A program made the position numbers and the translations under genes. Positions 6,300 through 15,429 of a stretch of DNA of 43,717 nucleotides are shown here, in pieces. The notes below the pieces were generated by a model. The model worked only from the letters and a program-made list of their open reading frames with translations. It did no database searches and was not told the DNA's origin. The stretch spans positions 1 through 43,717 of the forward strand of contig JANWVV010000039.1 in assembly GCA_025055795.1 (NCBI GenBank), in the 5' to 3' direction. The stretch is from Gemmataceae bacterium (GTDB taxonomy: Bacteria > Planctomycetota > Planctomycetia > Gemmatales > Gemmataceae). Each line of letters begins with the position of its first letter. Position 1 is the stretch's first letter.

Positions 6300-9200
6300 C
6301 TACTTCTTTTGTCGTTTGCGAAGTTCTTCGAAGAAGCGTTCGCTGGCTTGTTCGAAACCGGGTGGAGCCACGGGGGCTGTACCCACGCCACCAGTACCTG
6401 CCGTCGCACCCGGCCGGCTCTCCAATTTGCCGGCACCACCGGCACGAATCGTTGGTGTACCTGGTGGAGCAGTGCGTGGGGGCGACAGTTTCTCCTCGTA
6501 GAGCTGCGCCTCTCGTTGCAATTGCTCAACGTACTGCCGCTGAGCTTCCAGGAAGCGTTCGTAATCTTCTGCCGACCACCCGAGACGACGTAGTAGTTCC
6601 TCGTTACTCCGCTGGCGTTCGAATTCCTGGAGTTGGAGGGCCGCCGTACGGGCACGATGACGCGGGTCCGCCTCCATCTCCGGCAACGGTGGGTCATCCT
6701 GCACGCCGCCCCGCGGCAGGAACTTATCCAGATCGATCCGGCCGCGGGTCCGTCCAGGTCCGGTTGGCGGTACCTCGGATCGCTGGGCTTGCTGACGGGC
6801 TAATTCCTCTAGACGTCGTTGCAACTCTTCTTGTTGGGCTTGTTGGACCTTGGGATCATCCGACTGCGGCGTTGGCGTGGCTTGTTGTTGCAACTGTTGC
6901 TGTAGCTGCTGGCGCCATTCCCGCCCCAGTTTCTCGTCCAAGGCTCGTTCCGCATCTTGGCGTTTCTGGGGATCGGTCGAGAGCAGGTCCCGGGCTTTTT
7001 CTGCCAGCGCTTTCAGCTCATCGGGATTGACCTTGGGTAGATGTTTGTTCACCCCCGGTTCCTTACTGCCAGGATCAGACCCTGCAGAGTTTTGGGCACC
7101 AGCGAAGGGTTTGTCCCCTGTGTTTGCTTCTTTCTTATCTTCCGGGACGGATGGATTGAAAGCGGTTTTCGCGTCGGCTTTACTTTGCTGCGGATCGGTT
7201 TGACGACGCAGTTCTTCCAGCCGTTTCTGGGCTGCGGCCCGTCGGGCCGGATCGGACGAGGCCAGATCCTTCTGTAATTGTTCCCATTCGGCCTGCTGAC
7301 GCTGCAGTTCCTGCTCAATCGCTTGTCGTGTCTGCGGACCGAGCGTTTTGTCTAGTTTGTCGCGAGCCGCTTGTTGCCGTTGAGGATCACCACTGGCCAG
7401 GTCCTCAACGGCCTGCTCTAACTCGCGGCGTTGTTCAGGTGTTAGCTCACCCGCTGTGGGGCGGGACGCTTTCTTCTCGGCGGTTGTTGTCGGCTCCTTG
7501 CCAGATCCGGTCGATGGCTTAAGGGCAGACGATGGGGAACCATCCGATTTTTTCAATGTGTCGGCTTGGCCAGTTCCGGTCTTGGCAAGTTTCTCCGAAG
7601 GGGATGGTTCCTGCGAGGCTGCTGAACCCTGGGAACTGTTCAGGGGCTGCTGGGGCGTTGCAGATTCTGGCTGGCCGTTTTTCGTTCCAGGAGCGGATGC
7701 ATTATCGGATGGACCAGGTTTTTGGATCGCCTGAGCCGATGAATCATTCCCCTTTCGCTCCCCCGTTGCCGGATTTTTTGGGTTCTGTTGGGCGTTATTG
7801 GAAGCAGCGGGATCACGCGTGGGCTGCTCGGACGGGTTGGCCGATCGGGGGCCGCTGGCCGAGCCTTTTTCCCGAGGAGAGGCAGCCTGGTTACCCCCGG
7901 ACTCTGTGGCTGGGGCAGTCTGCTGAGCCTGTGCGGAGGGTGGCGGTCGATCTTCGCCGGGGGGGACGCTAGGGGATGCGTGGGGATCAGAGGTTGTAGT
8001 GTTTTGTGCTTGGGACGCCGGACGAGATTCGGCCGGTGCTGGCGTCGTTTCCTTGGGGGCCGGCTTGTGCACAGCAGCGGACGAGGGTGGGTTTGCTCCT
8101 GCGGTGTCGGGCGCGGGTTTAGGTTGCCCCGGTTCGACCGCCGGCGTTTGGTCGCTGGCCGCAGCAGGTTTGGCCTCACCACCTTGGGTTCGTTGTCGTT
8201 CCCATTCCTGCCTCTGACGCTCCAGCTCTTCACGGACGCGTTGAGCTTGTTGCTCGAGCTGTCGCTGTTCAGGGGTTTTGGGCATTGGGGCCTGTGCTTC
8301 CTCCGCGGGGCGAGCCCCCGATGATGCCTCCGGACGGTTTGCAGGCTGTCCTGACTTGTCAGACTTAGCTTGCTCCGGTTGGGCGCCACTGGAGGGACCC
8401 TCTTGCGATGCCGGCTGATTACCGGCCGACTGTCCCTTTTTGCTTGATGATTGCCCCTCAGCCGGCTGTCCCTCTTTGCGGGATGGTTGTTCCTGTTTGT
8501 TCGATGGGCCAGCTTCTTGCTTCGACTGAGGTTGATCCTGAGCGGATTGACCTGAGTCGTTTTTGGGTTGCGGCTGTTCCGGACCACTTTGCTGCTTCGC
8601 GGGAGGTTGTCCCTCCGGAGCCTGTGGTTGTCCCTGGGACGCAGTATTTTCCTTAGGTTGCCCCTCTTTATTCATGGGCGGTTGGGTCGGGGCTCCCTCC
8701 TTAGGTTGCGTGGCAGGTGTGTCCTCTGGCCGAGCGTCGGTGGTCGAGGACTGATCCGACTGGCCCTGTTGCGTTTGGGGAGGCGTACGATCTTCAGTTT
8801 CCAGTCGTTGTTGTTGCTGCTGATTGTGGCGTTGCTCCTCTTGCTGGCGATTTGCTCGTTGCTGTTGGTGCCGCTGCTGGTCCTGAGGCTGAGTCAGAGG
8901 TGCCGCCAGGCGTAAGCGGCGCACCTCGGAACGACCCACCTGACCGGGCTGTTCGTCCCAGTCTTTAACCGGTGGGGCCTCGGTGCAATTATCAATGGCC
9001 TCGACCCAATACTCCAGCACCATCCCTTCCTGCGGAGTGAAGGGGGTATTATCCGCGTAACGCAAACGGGGTAAATCCGCGGACAGCTTGAAGGTCAGAT
9101 GGGTGGGCCAGGTATTGTCACGGTTGCGGCGGAAGGAGCGTCCTTCCATGTAAGGTATAGGCTGGAGCTCCTTGCCGTTGGACATACGGCAACGCAGTCG

Positions 9201-10550
9201 TACTTTGTCGATACCAAAGTCGTCGCCCACCTGTCCATCAACCATCAATGTACCATTGGCTGGTAGAACAATTTCTGCCTCTGCGGGCTGGGTAATGAGC
9301 ACTGTGGGCGGTTGGTCCGGATCCAACGTTAGCGAGAACCAAGGGGATTCCACGTTTGTCTCACCAACGGAGGTATCCATTCGCAAGCGGTAGCGGCTCG
9401 ATTCACGGGCGATGAACTGGAACTGCAGAGTGTCGGGCAGGCCGGCAACTGGTTTTCCTTCTACGGGCTGCAGTTGGGGCAACTCAAACTGAAGGATACC
9501 GCGAACCGGTTCCCGGTTGGTCTTCGCCAGAAGGGTAATCTGTGTGCCTCGGTAGGTTCGCAAAAAGGGACCGATAGCGCGGGCGGTAGGCCGGTTCATG
9601 TAGGCCGGATACTCGTAGCGCACCTCGAAGTCCGTGAACAGAGGCAAGGTGCGGACCGTGACGCGGTACTCCGGCGTTTCGGCATCACCGGCGGCTACTT
9701 TGTACCAGAAACCTGTTTGAAGGAGGTAATCGGGCACCTTGCCGTGCCATTCCCGAATAGATTCGCTAGCTTGCAACGGCACTTCTTCACTGGTTGCCTC
9801 TTCCAAGCTGTACCGGATTAGCAGGCGTGGCCGGTCCGGCCCCTCCACGGATGGAATACGTCCGCCCAAATGCACCCGAACGGTGAAACTCTGCCCCTGG
9901 GTAATGGTCGCGTCGCCTTCTGCAGGCTGTAGCAAAGTGATTTGCGTGCGGGTTGCGATCGCCTGAGGCGTGAAAGGCAGAAAGGCGCGTCGGAGCAATG
10001 AACTAAATTGCGTCGCTTGCCAAGATAAAAATAAGACTGCCAAGATGACCAGCAAAATGCTCAGGATCAACCCCAGATAGAACAAGCTGCGGTGATCCAC
10101 GGCGTGGTTAACGTCGGCAGCCCGGGCCAACTGAGCGGCCCGGGCCGATAAGGCGGCCTCGATGGCCGGCGCGGCACCTCCCCGCTCCTTGACGTCCACG
10201 TAGCCAGTTAGCAGGTTTTTGGGTTCCTCCAGTGTTTTTTCAACCTGTGCGGCCGCATATAGCGGATTGATCCGCCAACGCCAGGGACGTACCAACTTCC
10301 ACCAGACCAGACCGCCACTAACGGCGACAAACACCCCCCAACAGATCTGCCGAAGACTGTCTGATAGCACCAACCATTTGTCGACGAGCACCATGACAAC
10401 CGCATAAGCCGCTGCCCATGTGGCCAGCAGCAACACACCCTGCAGCACGTCATGCACTCGGATGCGACTAACGGCCTCGGCCAGTTGCTCCTCGACCACC
10501 GTGCTATGGCGTGTACCGGTCTCGGGACGCTCTGCTGACGCTATTGCCAT
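6300..10550 (-). CDS. Giant membrane-anchored protein with Pro/Gln/Ser-rich region and coiled coils (DUF4175-like N-terminus)
   Basis: This protein has 1416 residues. The N-terminal ~180 residues hold three predicted membrane helices (about 36-56, 67-86, 155-178). A beta-rich, Ig-like extracytoplasmic part follows (about 190-545), with segments such as 'FEVRYEYPAYMNRP' that recall the DUF4175-type proteins found near MoxR/vWA operons. Residues about 555-1033 are extremely low in complexity (Gln, Pro, Ser, Lys, Ala), with many degenerate GQP/EGQ repeats. Residues about 1045-1210 carry three copies of a helical unit of the form DL-S-DP-R--A---L, within Gln-rich coiled coil; a short acidic/Gln helix and a Gly/Pro-rich tail end the protein. 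The start has GGAG 8 bases upstream. No moxR or vWA gene is adjacent; nadB follows after 144 bases. The role is unknown, plausibly an envelope scaffold. Confidence 0.8.
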   Translation of the reverse strand: MAIASAERPETGTRHSTVVEEQLAEAVSRIRVHDVLQGVLLLATWAAAYAVVMVLVDKWLVLSDSLRQICWGVFVAVSGGLVWWKLVRPWRWRINPLYAAAQVEKTLEEPKNLLTGYVDVKERGGAAPAIEAALSARAAQLARAADVNHAVDHRSLFYLGLILSILLVILAVLFLSWQATQFSSLLRRAFLPFTPQAIATRTQITLLQPAEGDATITQGQSFTVRVHLGGRIPSVEGPDRPRLLIRYSLEEATSEEVPLQASESIREWHGKVPDYLLQTGFWYKVAAGDAETPEYRVTVRTLPLFTDFEVRYEYPAYMNRPTARAIGPFLRTYRGTQITLLAKTNREPVRGILQFELPQLQPVEGKPVAGLPDTLQFQFIARESSRYRLRMDTSVGETNVESPWFSLTLDPDQPPTVLITQPAEAEIVLPANGTLMVDGQVGDDFGIDKVRLRCRMSNGKELQPIPYMEGRSFRRNRDNTWPTHLTFKLSADLPRLRYADNTPFTPQEGMVLEYWVEAIDNCTEAPPVKDWDEQPGQVGRSEVRRLRLAAPLTQPQDQQRHQQQRANRQQEEQRHNQQQQQRLETEDRTPPQTQQGQSDQSSTTDARPEDTPATQPKEGAPTQPPMNKEGQPKENTASQGQPQAPEGQPPAKQQSGPEQPQPKNDSGQSAQDQPQSKQEAGPSNKQEQPSRKEGQPAEGQSSSKKGQSAGNQPASQEGPSSGAQPEQAKSDKSGQPANRPEASSGARPAEEAQAPMPKTPEQRQLEQQAQRVREELERQRQEWERQRTQGGEAKPAAASDQTPAVEPGQPKPAPDTAGANPPSSAAVHKPAPKETTPAPAESRPASQAQNTTTSDPHASPSVPPGEDRPPPSAQAQQTAPATESGGNQAASPREKGSASGPRSANPSEQPTRDPAASNNAQQNPKNPATGERKGNDSSAQAIQKPGPSDNASAPGTKNGQPESATPQQPLNSSQGSAASQEPSPSEKLAKTGTGQADTLKKSDGSPSSALKPSTGSGKEPTTTAEKKASRPTAGELTPEQRRELEQAVEDLASGDPQRQQAARDKLDKTLGPQTRQAIEQELQRQQAEWEQLQKDLASSDPARRAAAQKRLEELRRQTDPQQSKADAKTAFNPSVPEDKKEANTGDKPFAGAQNSAGSDPGSKEPGVNKHLPKVNPDELKALAEKARDLLSTDPQKRQDAERALDEKLGREWRQQLQQQLQQQATPTPQSDDPKVQQAQQEELQRRLEELARQQAQRSEVPPTGPGRTRGRIDLDKFLPRGGVQDDPPLPEMEADPRHRARTAALQLQEFERQRSNEELLRRLGWSAEDYERFLEAQRQYVEQLQREAQLYEEKLSPPRTAPPGTPTIRAGGAGKLESRPGATAGTGGVGTAPVAPPGFEQASERFFEELRKRQKK

Positions 10551-11149
10551 TGCTTAGTCTCCGGCGGTATACCCGTCGCAAGCCCCACCCTGCGGCTACT
10601 TTTTATGATCCCAAGCAAAACCCCTCATGGTTCCACCGTCCGGAAAGGGCTGCATTCAATTATATTCTTTCACCCTGCATCAACTTCCGACAGTATGAAC
10701 GTTCTTCAATTCCGACGACAAGCGGGTCCCCTCCGTTTGGCTGGTTTTGCTACAACATCCAAGATTTGAGATGACTTTCATCAAGCAATCCGATCGAGCG
10801 TATGTTGAGTTGGCTAGTTGTTCCTTAAGGCAGCTGGTACAAAATTTAGCTCACTGCTCTTGGACAACCTGACGCTCCCCCAACAAAATCCAAGTTTTTA
10901 GGGACATTAACGAAGTGTTTCTTTTTCCGATCTGCTAGTTCAGCAACTGAGCTGATGGGCGGTAGTCCAAACCGAAGTCAGAGTGCAAATTGGAACTCAA
11001 GCAGCAAGCGGAAAGAGCAAATTTCAAACGTAGTGACGTTTGTTGCATCATAACCGAGGTATTTTGCACTAGTGAGGTTCACCGAACCTTAGCTAGTTGC
11101 GGTTTTTGCAGCTCATGGAGAGGAATGAAGGGTGGGAAGGACATCCCAA
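10551..11149. other. Spacer of about 600 bases, no gene seen
   Basis: This lies between two minus-strand genes and should hold the promoter of the giant protein at its left end. The plus-strand frames at 10511-10774 and 10990-11223 have no ribosome site and no recognisable composition. I saw no structured RNA and no clear terminator. Confidence 0.45.
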
Positions 11150-11845
11150 TTAATTCTTTTTCTCTTTTTTGGTTTCCTGTTTGCGGTCTTGGTCCGATGA
11201 GACATTCGGGGTTAAGCGATTAGAACCGAGGATGATAACGTATTTGGCGCATAAGTCGCTGTCGGTTACCTTGTCGGCTGGAATTTTTCGATCCCGCATG
11301 GCAACGACTTCAACGATGGTACCGGGCACTAACTCGTTGAGGGAGGCGGCATAGCCGGGGGCACCGGGGGGTGCGCGTAACTCGTCCAGTTCCTTGGTCG
11401 TATAGGACACACGCTTACCGTTTTCATCATACTTGGGTGGCAGGCTTTTAAAGCGTATGAGAGACTCAGGTACCAAGTGGAAGTCGTAATCGTGCTTCTG
11501 TTCCTTAACGGTCACCCGAGGTGGGTTGCGCGGCCGGTTCATATTTGGCGCAAAAGGATTGCGATAGACGCCGCCGCGCCCTATTTGGGGCCGCCGTCCG
11601 GCACCGCCGCCCTTGACTTGTGGCATGTACCAAGTTACTTGGACTGTAACGTGCTTCTCGTCTGCTTTGAGCACTTCACCGACAACCTCGCCTACCGTTA
11701 TGTAGCCGGAGTAGTCCGGGGCTTTCTTCGGGGGTGGTACCTGAGCAGTTAGGCTCGCATCGAGCCCAACTGTAAGTAAACCGAGGGCAATCACAAGTAA
11801 CCATCCGCCTATCCATCGATCCCGTCGTAACATGGCCGGTACCAT
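11150..11845 (-). CDS. Exported protein of unknown function
   Basis: A 231-residue protein with a signal peptide (RR-containing n-region, hydrophobic core about 13-30, likely cleavage after LTAQ) and a Pro/Lys mature start. The central part has a beta-strand pattern ('ITVGEVVGEVLKADEKHVTVQVTW'), a Gly/Arg/Pro-rich insert, and a C-terminal lysine-rich tail (KKEKKN). GGGGAG lies 7 bases before the ATG at 11845, which decides against the internal ATG at 11833. No catalytic motif is visible. It stands alone between two long spacers. Similar signal-peptide proteins with 'VGEVVGEV.K.D' strands are common in Gemmatales, but I do not know a function. Confidence 0.7.
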   Translation of the reverse strand: MVPAMLRRDRWIGGWLLVIALGLLTVGLDASLTAQVPPPKKAPDYSGYITVGEVVGEVLKADEKHVTVQVTWYMPQVKGGGAGRRPQIGRGGVYRNPFAPNMNRPRNPPRVTVKEQKHDYDFHLVPESLIRFKSLPPKYDENGKRVSYTTKELDELRAPPGAPGYAASLNELVPGTIVEVVAMRDRKIPADKVTDSDLCAKYVIILGSNRLTPNVSSDQDRKQETKKEKKN

Positions 11846-12502
11846 CGAGTTACTCCCCGCCGGAAGAGAGGGAATAAACTTATTCTGGTTTCAGGCCGCA
11901 ACGCCGGAACGTCGCTGTTGCTTGGTTGCTGCTTACTAGTGGCTTCCGTTCGGCTGCTCTCACTCTACATGATGATGTTACTGGTGGTTGTGTCAGTTAA
12001 CTTTCACTACGGCAACTGTTCCGGTCTAGGCACTGCATGTCTTTACTAAATCATTGCGTTACCGTCATTGACGATGTCGGCCAAATCGCATCAATCTGAT
12101 CGCGATTATTGGCCTAATTCGACGCTGGCTGTATCTCCCTGTCTGTTAATAAATTGAAGCCTGCAGTATGTAAAAAGTTCCGCAAAATAGAAGATTCTTT
12201 GGCAAAACCATGTTCAAACTGCTAGAAGACCCGGAGTTACAGAAGATCTCCTCAAAGGGGCACACGGACTTGCGGACGTAAACGCCAGGGATGTTTAGGG
12301 CCTCTTGCGGCGTTCAACTGATGATCCGCAAATATGGAATGAGCGATCCGCAACAGTTGCACGGTGATTGCCAGTTGGGAAAACTCCGGAAGCTGAAGGA
12401 CAGGTGCAAGTGACCCTTGGTCCAGTTCAAACCATCAGTTATAATTCGAGCAAAGAGGGAAAAGCCTAGCATTTCCCTATTCGGCACCCAGAGGGTCCAG
12501 CC
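11846..12502. other. Divergent spacer of about 660 bases
   Basis: This separates the exported-protein gene (minus) from the TPR gene (plus) and should hold both promoters. No open frame here looks coding. The only structure noticed is the inverted repeat at 12079-12114, listed separately. Confidence 0.45.
12079..12114. repeat. Inverted repeat in divergent promoter region
   Basis: GGCCAAATCGC (12079-12089) faces GCGATTATTGGCC (12102-12114). All 11 bases of the left arm can pair, with two extra bases bulged on the right and a 12-base loop. Its place midway between divergent genes would suit an operator or a structured leader; no T-run follows. Confidence 0.35.
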
Positions 12503-12949
12503 GTGCCCCAGCCGAACAAACGAAACGCCCCCTTGGGGGGTGGCGGTCCAGGAGGGGGTAGTATCGGACGCTTGGCTTCGTTGGCACAGCAGGACGTGAT
12601 CGACTTCGAAATCGCCTTTTATGAGCGGTTAATCCGGTCTATACCCGATTATGTCGAGGTTTTGCAAATACTAGCCCAGCACTATCGGCTGCGCGATCGA
12701 CAGCGTGAAGGATTAGCTGTCGATTTGCGGCTGGCCGAATTGCGGCCCAACGATCCACGCATCCATTACAATTTGGCCTGTCGCTATGCCCTGCTCCGTC
12801 AGACGGAACAGGCGTTGCGAACCCTCCGGCGGGCCCTCGAGTTGGGTTACCGCGACTTCCAATACCTGGAGCAGGACCAGGATTGGGATCATTTGCGTAA
12901 AGACCATCGCTTCCAAAAACTGCTTCGGGAGTTTCGGACACGTTCTTGA
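12503..12949 (+). CDS. Small TPR-repeat protein
   Basis: A 148-residue protein starting at GTG 12503, with GAGGG 7 bases upstream. After a Gly-rich N-terminus (GGGGPGGGS) the sequence is helical with tetratricopeptide features: about 48-80 (EVLQILAQHYRLRDR, LRLAELRPNDP) and about 81-115 (IHYNLACRYALLRQTEQAL, LRRALELGY). It ends with the 'LEQDQDWDHLRKDHRFQKLL' capping pattern found at the end of many bacterial TPR proteins. No signal peptide is seen, so it is probably a cytoplasmic adaptor. It lies 21 bases before the CoA-transferase gene and is likely co-transcribed, but the sequence does not show a functional link. Confidence 0.8.
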   Translation: MPQPNKRNAPLGGGGPGGGSIGRLASLAQQDVIDFEIAFYERLIRSIPDYVEVLQILAQHYRLRDRQREGLAVDLRLAELRPNDPRIHYNLACRYALLRQTEQALRTLRRALELGYRDFQYLEQDQDWDHLRKDHRFQKLLREFRTRS

Positions 12950-12970
12950 ATCCAGCGGCCGGATCATAGT

Positions 12971-13972
12971 ATGGCTGAGATGCCGCTTTTCTCTACGCCC
13001 TCGACGTTTGCTGCCCGGGAGGCGTTTGCCCACAAGCCGCGAGGTCTGGTGGACAAGGTGATGAGTGTGACCGAAGCGGTTCGCCGCTTCATCCATAATG
13101 GGGATTACCTGGCCACCGGCGGCTTTGGCACCAACCGCATCCCTACAGCAGTCTGCCATGAAATCTTGCGTCAAGGGATTCAGAACCTCTCGTTTGCCGG
13201 ACACACCGCCACGCATGACTTCCAGATTTTGTGTGCGGGCAATCTGATGGGCCGGGGGCAGACGCTCCGCCGGGTAGACGCTGCCTACATTGTCGGCCTG
13301 GAGGCCCGCGGACTATCTCCTCACGCCCGACGGGTTATGGAATCGGGAACCGTCGAAGTGGTTGAATGGTCCAATTACACCCTGGCTTTGCGCTACACGG
13401 CAGCAGCGATGGGAGTACCTTTCCTGCCCACCCATAGCCTACTGGGGACAGACACATACACACACTCGGCGGCGCGAGCGGTGACCTGTCCTTTTACCGG
13501 CGAAAAGCTTGCCGCTGTACCAGCTTTATACCCGGACGTGGCCGTTATTCATGTCCACGAGGCCGACCGCTTTGGTAACTGCCGATTGCGGGGTCCATCC
13601 GTGGCCGACTGGGATTTGGCCCGGGCGGCCCGCCGCCTCATCATCACCTGCGAACGCCTCATTCCGGACGACGCCATCCGCCAACACCCTCACCTGACCG
13701 TTATCCCCTTTTTCTGCGTCGATGCTGTCTGTGAAGTTCCCTTTGGCAGCTATCCGGGTAACATGCCCGACGAGTACTTCTCCGACGAGGACCACCTGAA
13801 ACTATGGCTGGAAGTGGAACGTGACCCGCATGCCTTCCGACAATTTCTCGAGGATCACATTTACGGCGTCCGGGATTTCACTGAATACCTCGAGCGTTGC
13901 GGTGGTCTGCGACGCCTGCAAACCTTACGCCGCCGCGAGTTCCAGTTGCCTCACTCCGACCTTGCTTCCTAA
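12971..13972 (+). CDS. CoA-transferase subunit A family protein (glutaconate CoA-transferase alpha-like)
   Basis: A 333-residue protein of the family I CoA-transferases, resembling the alpha subunit of glutaconate CoA-transferase (GctA). Visible signatures are a start region with 'VMSVTEAVRRFI.NGDYLATGGFGTNRIP', a central 'HSLLGTDTY' and 'CPFTGEKLAAVPAL' strand-turn, and 'PDVAVIHVHEADRFGNCRLRGP', which are conserved in the alpha subunits. In these enzymes the catalytic glutamate that carries CoA lies on the beta subunit, which normally follows directly. Here the next gene is convergent and unrelated, so the partner is elsewhere or the protein has another role. The ATG at 12971 is preceded by GCCGGA at suitable spacing. 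Confidence 0.82.
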   Translation: MAEMPLFSTPSTFAAREAFAHKPRGLVDKVMSVTEAVRRFIHNGDYLATGGFGTNRIPTAVCHEILRQGIQNLSFAGHTATHDFQILCAGNLMGRGQTLRRVDAAYIVGLEARGLSPHARRVMESGTVEVVEWSNYTLALRYTAAAMGVPFLPTHSLLGTDTYTHSAARAVTCPFTGEKLAAVPALYPDVAVIHVHEADRFGNCRLRGPSVADWDLARAARRLIITCERLIPDDAIRQHPHLTVIPFFCVDAVCEVPFGSYPGNMPDEYFSDEDHLKLWLEVERDPHAFRQFLEDHIYGVRDFTEYLERCGGLRRLQTLRRREFQLPHSDLAS

Positions 13973-14043
13973 AGAGCAACCCGACCGAGGCACCGCACGG
14001 CACACCTGAAAAGAGACAGCCTTCCAAACGGCGGACGATTGGT

Positions 14044-15066
14044 TCAAGCATATCGACCGCGAATGGTGGGCAGGAGGTATTCGTAGAAGGCCGTGGTCAG
14101 ATCATAGCGGGGCGCATGCCCCCAATCACGCCGGGCCGCACTATCGTCGACATCCGCGGGCCACGAGTCGACAATCTTTTGCCGCTTTTCATCTACCTGA
14201 GTGACAATCCGGGCTTCGGGGAACGCCTGCAGCACCATCTGGGCGATCTCACCAGCTTGGGGAGCAAATGCACGGACGTTGTATACTAGTCGGGTCAGGG
14301 CAGAACGAGGAGCCGACATCAGTCGCACTATGGCCTCGACCGCATCGGGCATTGCCATGAAGGGGATTTGCGTATCCGGTCGTACAAAGCACGCGTACAA
14401 GCGGCCGGCCGCCGCGGCGTGGATCATTTCCGGAGCATAATCGCTGGTTCCGCCGCTGGGAACAGTCTCGGCGGAGATGAGGCCGGGGAACCGCAAGCAG
14501 CGGAAATCGATCCGTCCGGCTAACGGCTCGGCGGCCAGTTGCTTGTAATGCTGGGCATAATAACGCCCTAAATGTTCGCAATAAAGCTTATTAGCACCGT
14601 ACATGGTGGTAGGGAAGTTGTATTCTTCCTCACGCACGGCGCCGGCGCGATGTTTGGTAGCCAGATCCGGCAGTCCATAAGCAGCGATGCTTGATGGATA
14701 AAAAAAGATGACCGGTCGTCCGTGCGATTCCCCTTGTTTTTGGGCAAATTCCAGAAGATTGAGGGTGCCCTCTACATTCACCTTATGGGCCAAGGCTGGG
14801 CTGAACTCGCTCCGGGTTGACAGCAGGGCTGCCAGGTGGTACACCCGATCTACCTCGTATTCAGCCACCAAGCGGTCCAGCAGCTGAGTATCCAGGATCG
14901 AGCCAATGACATGCTGTCGGACACGCGATACCAACTCCCCGGGCAATGGATGCAAATCCAACGTAACCAGTGGCCGCTCCGCTTCGGGGCCGCCCAGACG
15001 CCGGATCAACGCCTGACCGATTTCTCCCGAGGCTCCCGTGATCAAAACGCAAGGATAACGCGCCAT
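14044..15066 (-). CDS. NAD-dependent SDR epimerase/dehydrogenase, probable L-threonine 3-dehydrogenase
   Basis: This 340-residue protein is an extended short-chain dehydrogenase. It has the Rossmann motif GASGEIG (11-17), the catalytic Ser in PSSIAAYG (about 124-131), and the Tyr/Lys pair YGANK (156-160). The segment RCLRFPGLIS (189-198), the following 'PSGGTSDYAPEMIHAA', 'MPDAVEAIVRLM', and a late 'IVDSWPADVDDSAARRDWG' are the pattern I know from bacterial SDR-type threonine dehydrogenases. Those oxidise L-threonine to 2-amino-3-ketobutyrate with NAD. UDP-glucose 4-epimerase is the main alternative, made less likely by these segments. The usual partner, 2-amino-3-ketobutyrate CoA ligase, is not adjacent. 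It converges on the CoA-transferase gene, 71 bases apart. Confidence 0.82.
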   Translation of the reverse strand: MARYPCVLITGASGEIGQALIRRLGGPEAERPLVTLDLHPLPGELVSRVRQHVIGSILDTQLLDRLVAEYEVDRVYHLAALLSTRSEFSPALAHKVNVEGTLNLLEFAQKQGESHGRPVIFFYPSSIAAYGLPDLATKHRAGAVREEEYNFPTTMYGANKLYCEHLGRYYAQHYKQLAAEPLAGRIDFRCLRFPGLISAETVPSGGTSDYAPEMIHAAAAGRLYACFVRPDTQIPFMAMPDAVEAIVRLMSAPRSALTRLVYNVRAFAPQAGEIAQMVLQAFPEARIVTQVDEKRQKIVDSWPADVDDSAARRDWGHAPRYDLTTAFYEYLLPTIRGRYA

Positions 15067-15429
15067 GAGACCTGCCTATTGCTTGGCCCGCTCTGTGGAC
15101 TTACGCTGGCGATGTACCAAACCGGACGTAAATTGCAAGCGTCCGCGCTTTACTAGAAGTACTGCTCCACTTGGCGGGTCCTAAAAAATCATGGGGCTCA
15201 ATCTGACCACCACTTGCCGTCTACCTGCATCGAAGGCCGGAACAAAACTAGCTTTGCTCTCACCCAATAAATTATTTGCATTTGTCAGAGTTGTTTTTGC
15301 TTCGAATATAAACACATACACGCCCTATGTGAGTGCACCAGCCCATTACATATGGAAGCAGATACTATGGCGGATGGCTGTAAACCTCGGAGCATCGTTT
15401 AAAGGATCGACTGGAGGAAGGTTAACGCC
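15067..15429. other. Divergent spacer of about 360 bases
   Basis: This lies between the SDR gene (minus) and a small anchored-protein gene (plus). It is AT-rich between about 15240 and 15360. It should hold both promoters, but I could not assign -35/-10 boxes with confidence. Confidence 0.4.

Noticed and set aside
7640..8587. Minus-strand 315-codon frame inside the giant-protein gene
   Set aside because: It is the out-of-frame reading of the repetitive Pro/Gln/Ser-coding tract; the main frame is continuous through it.
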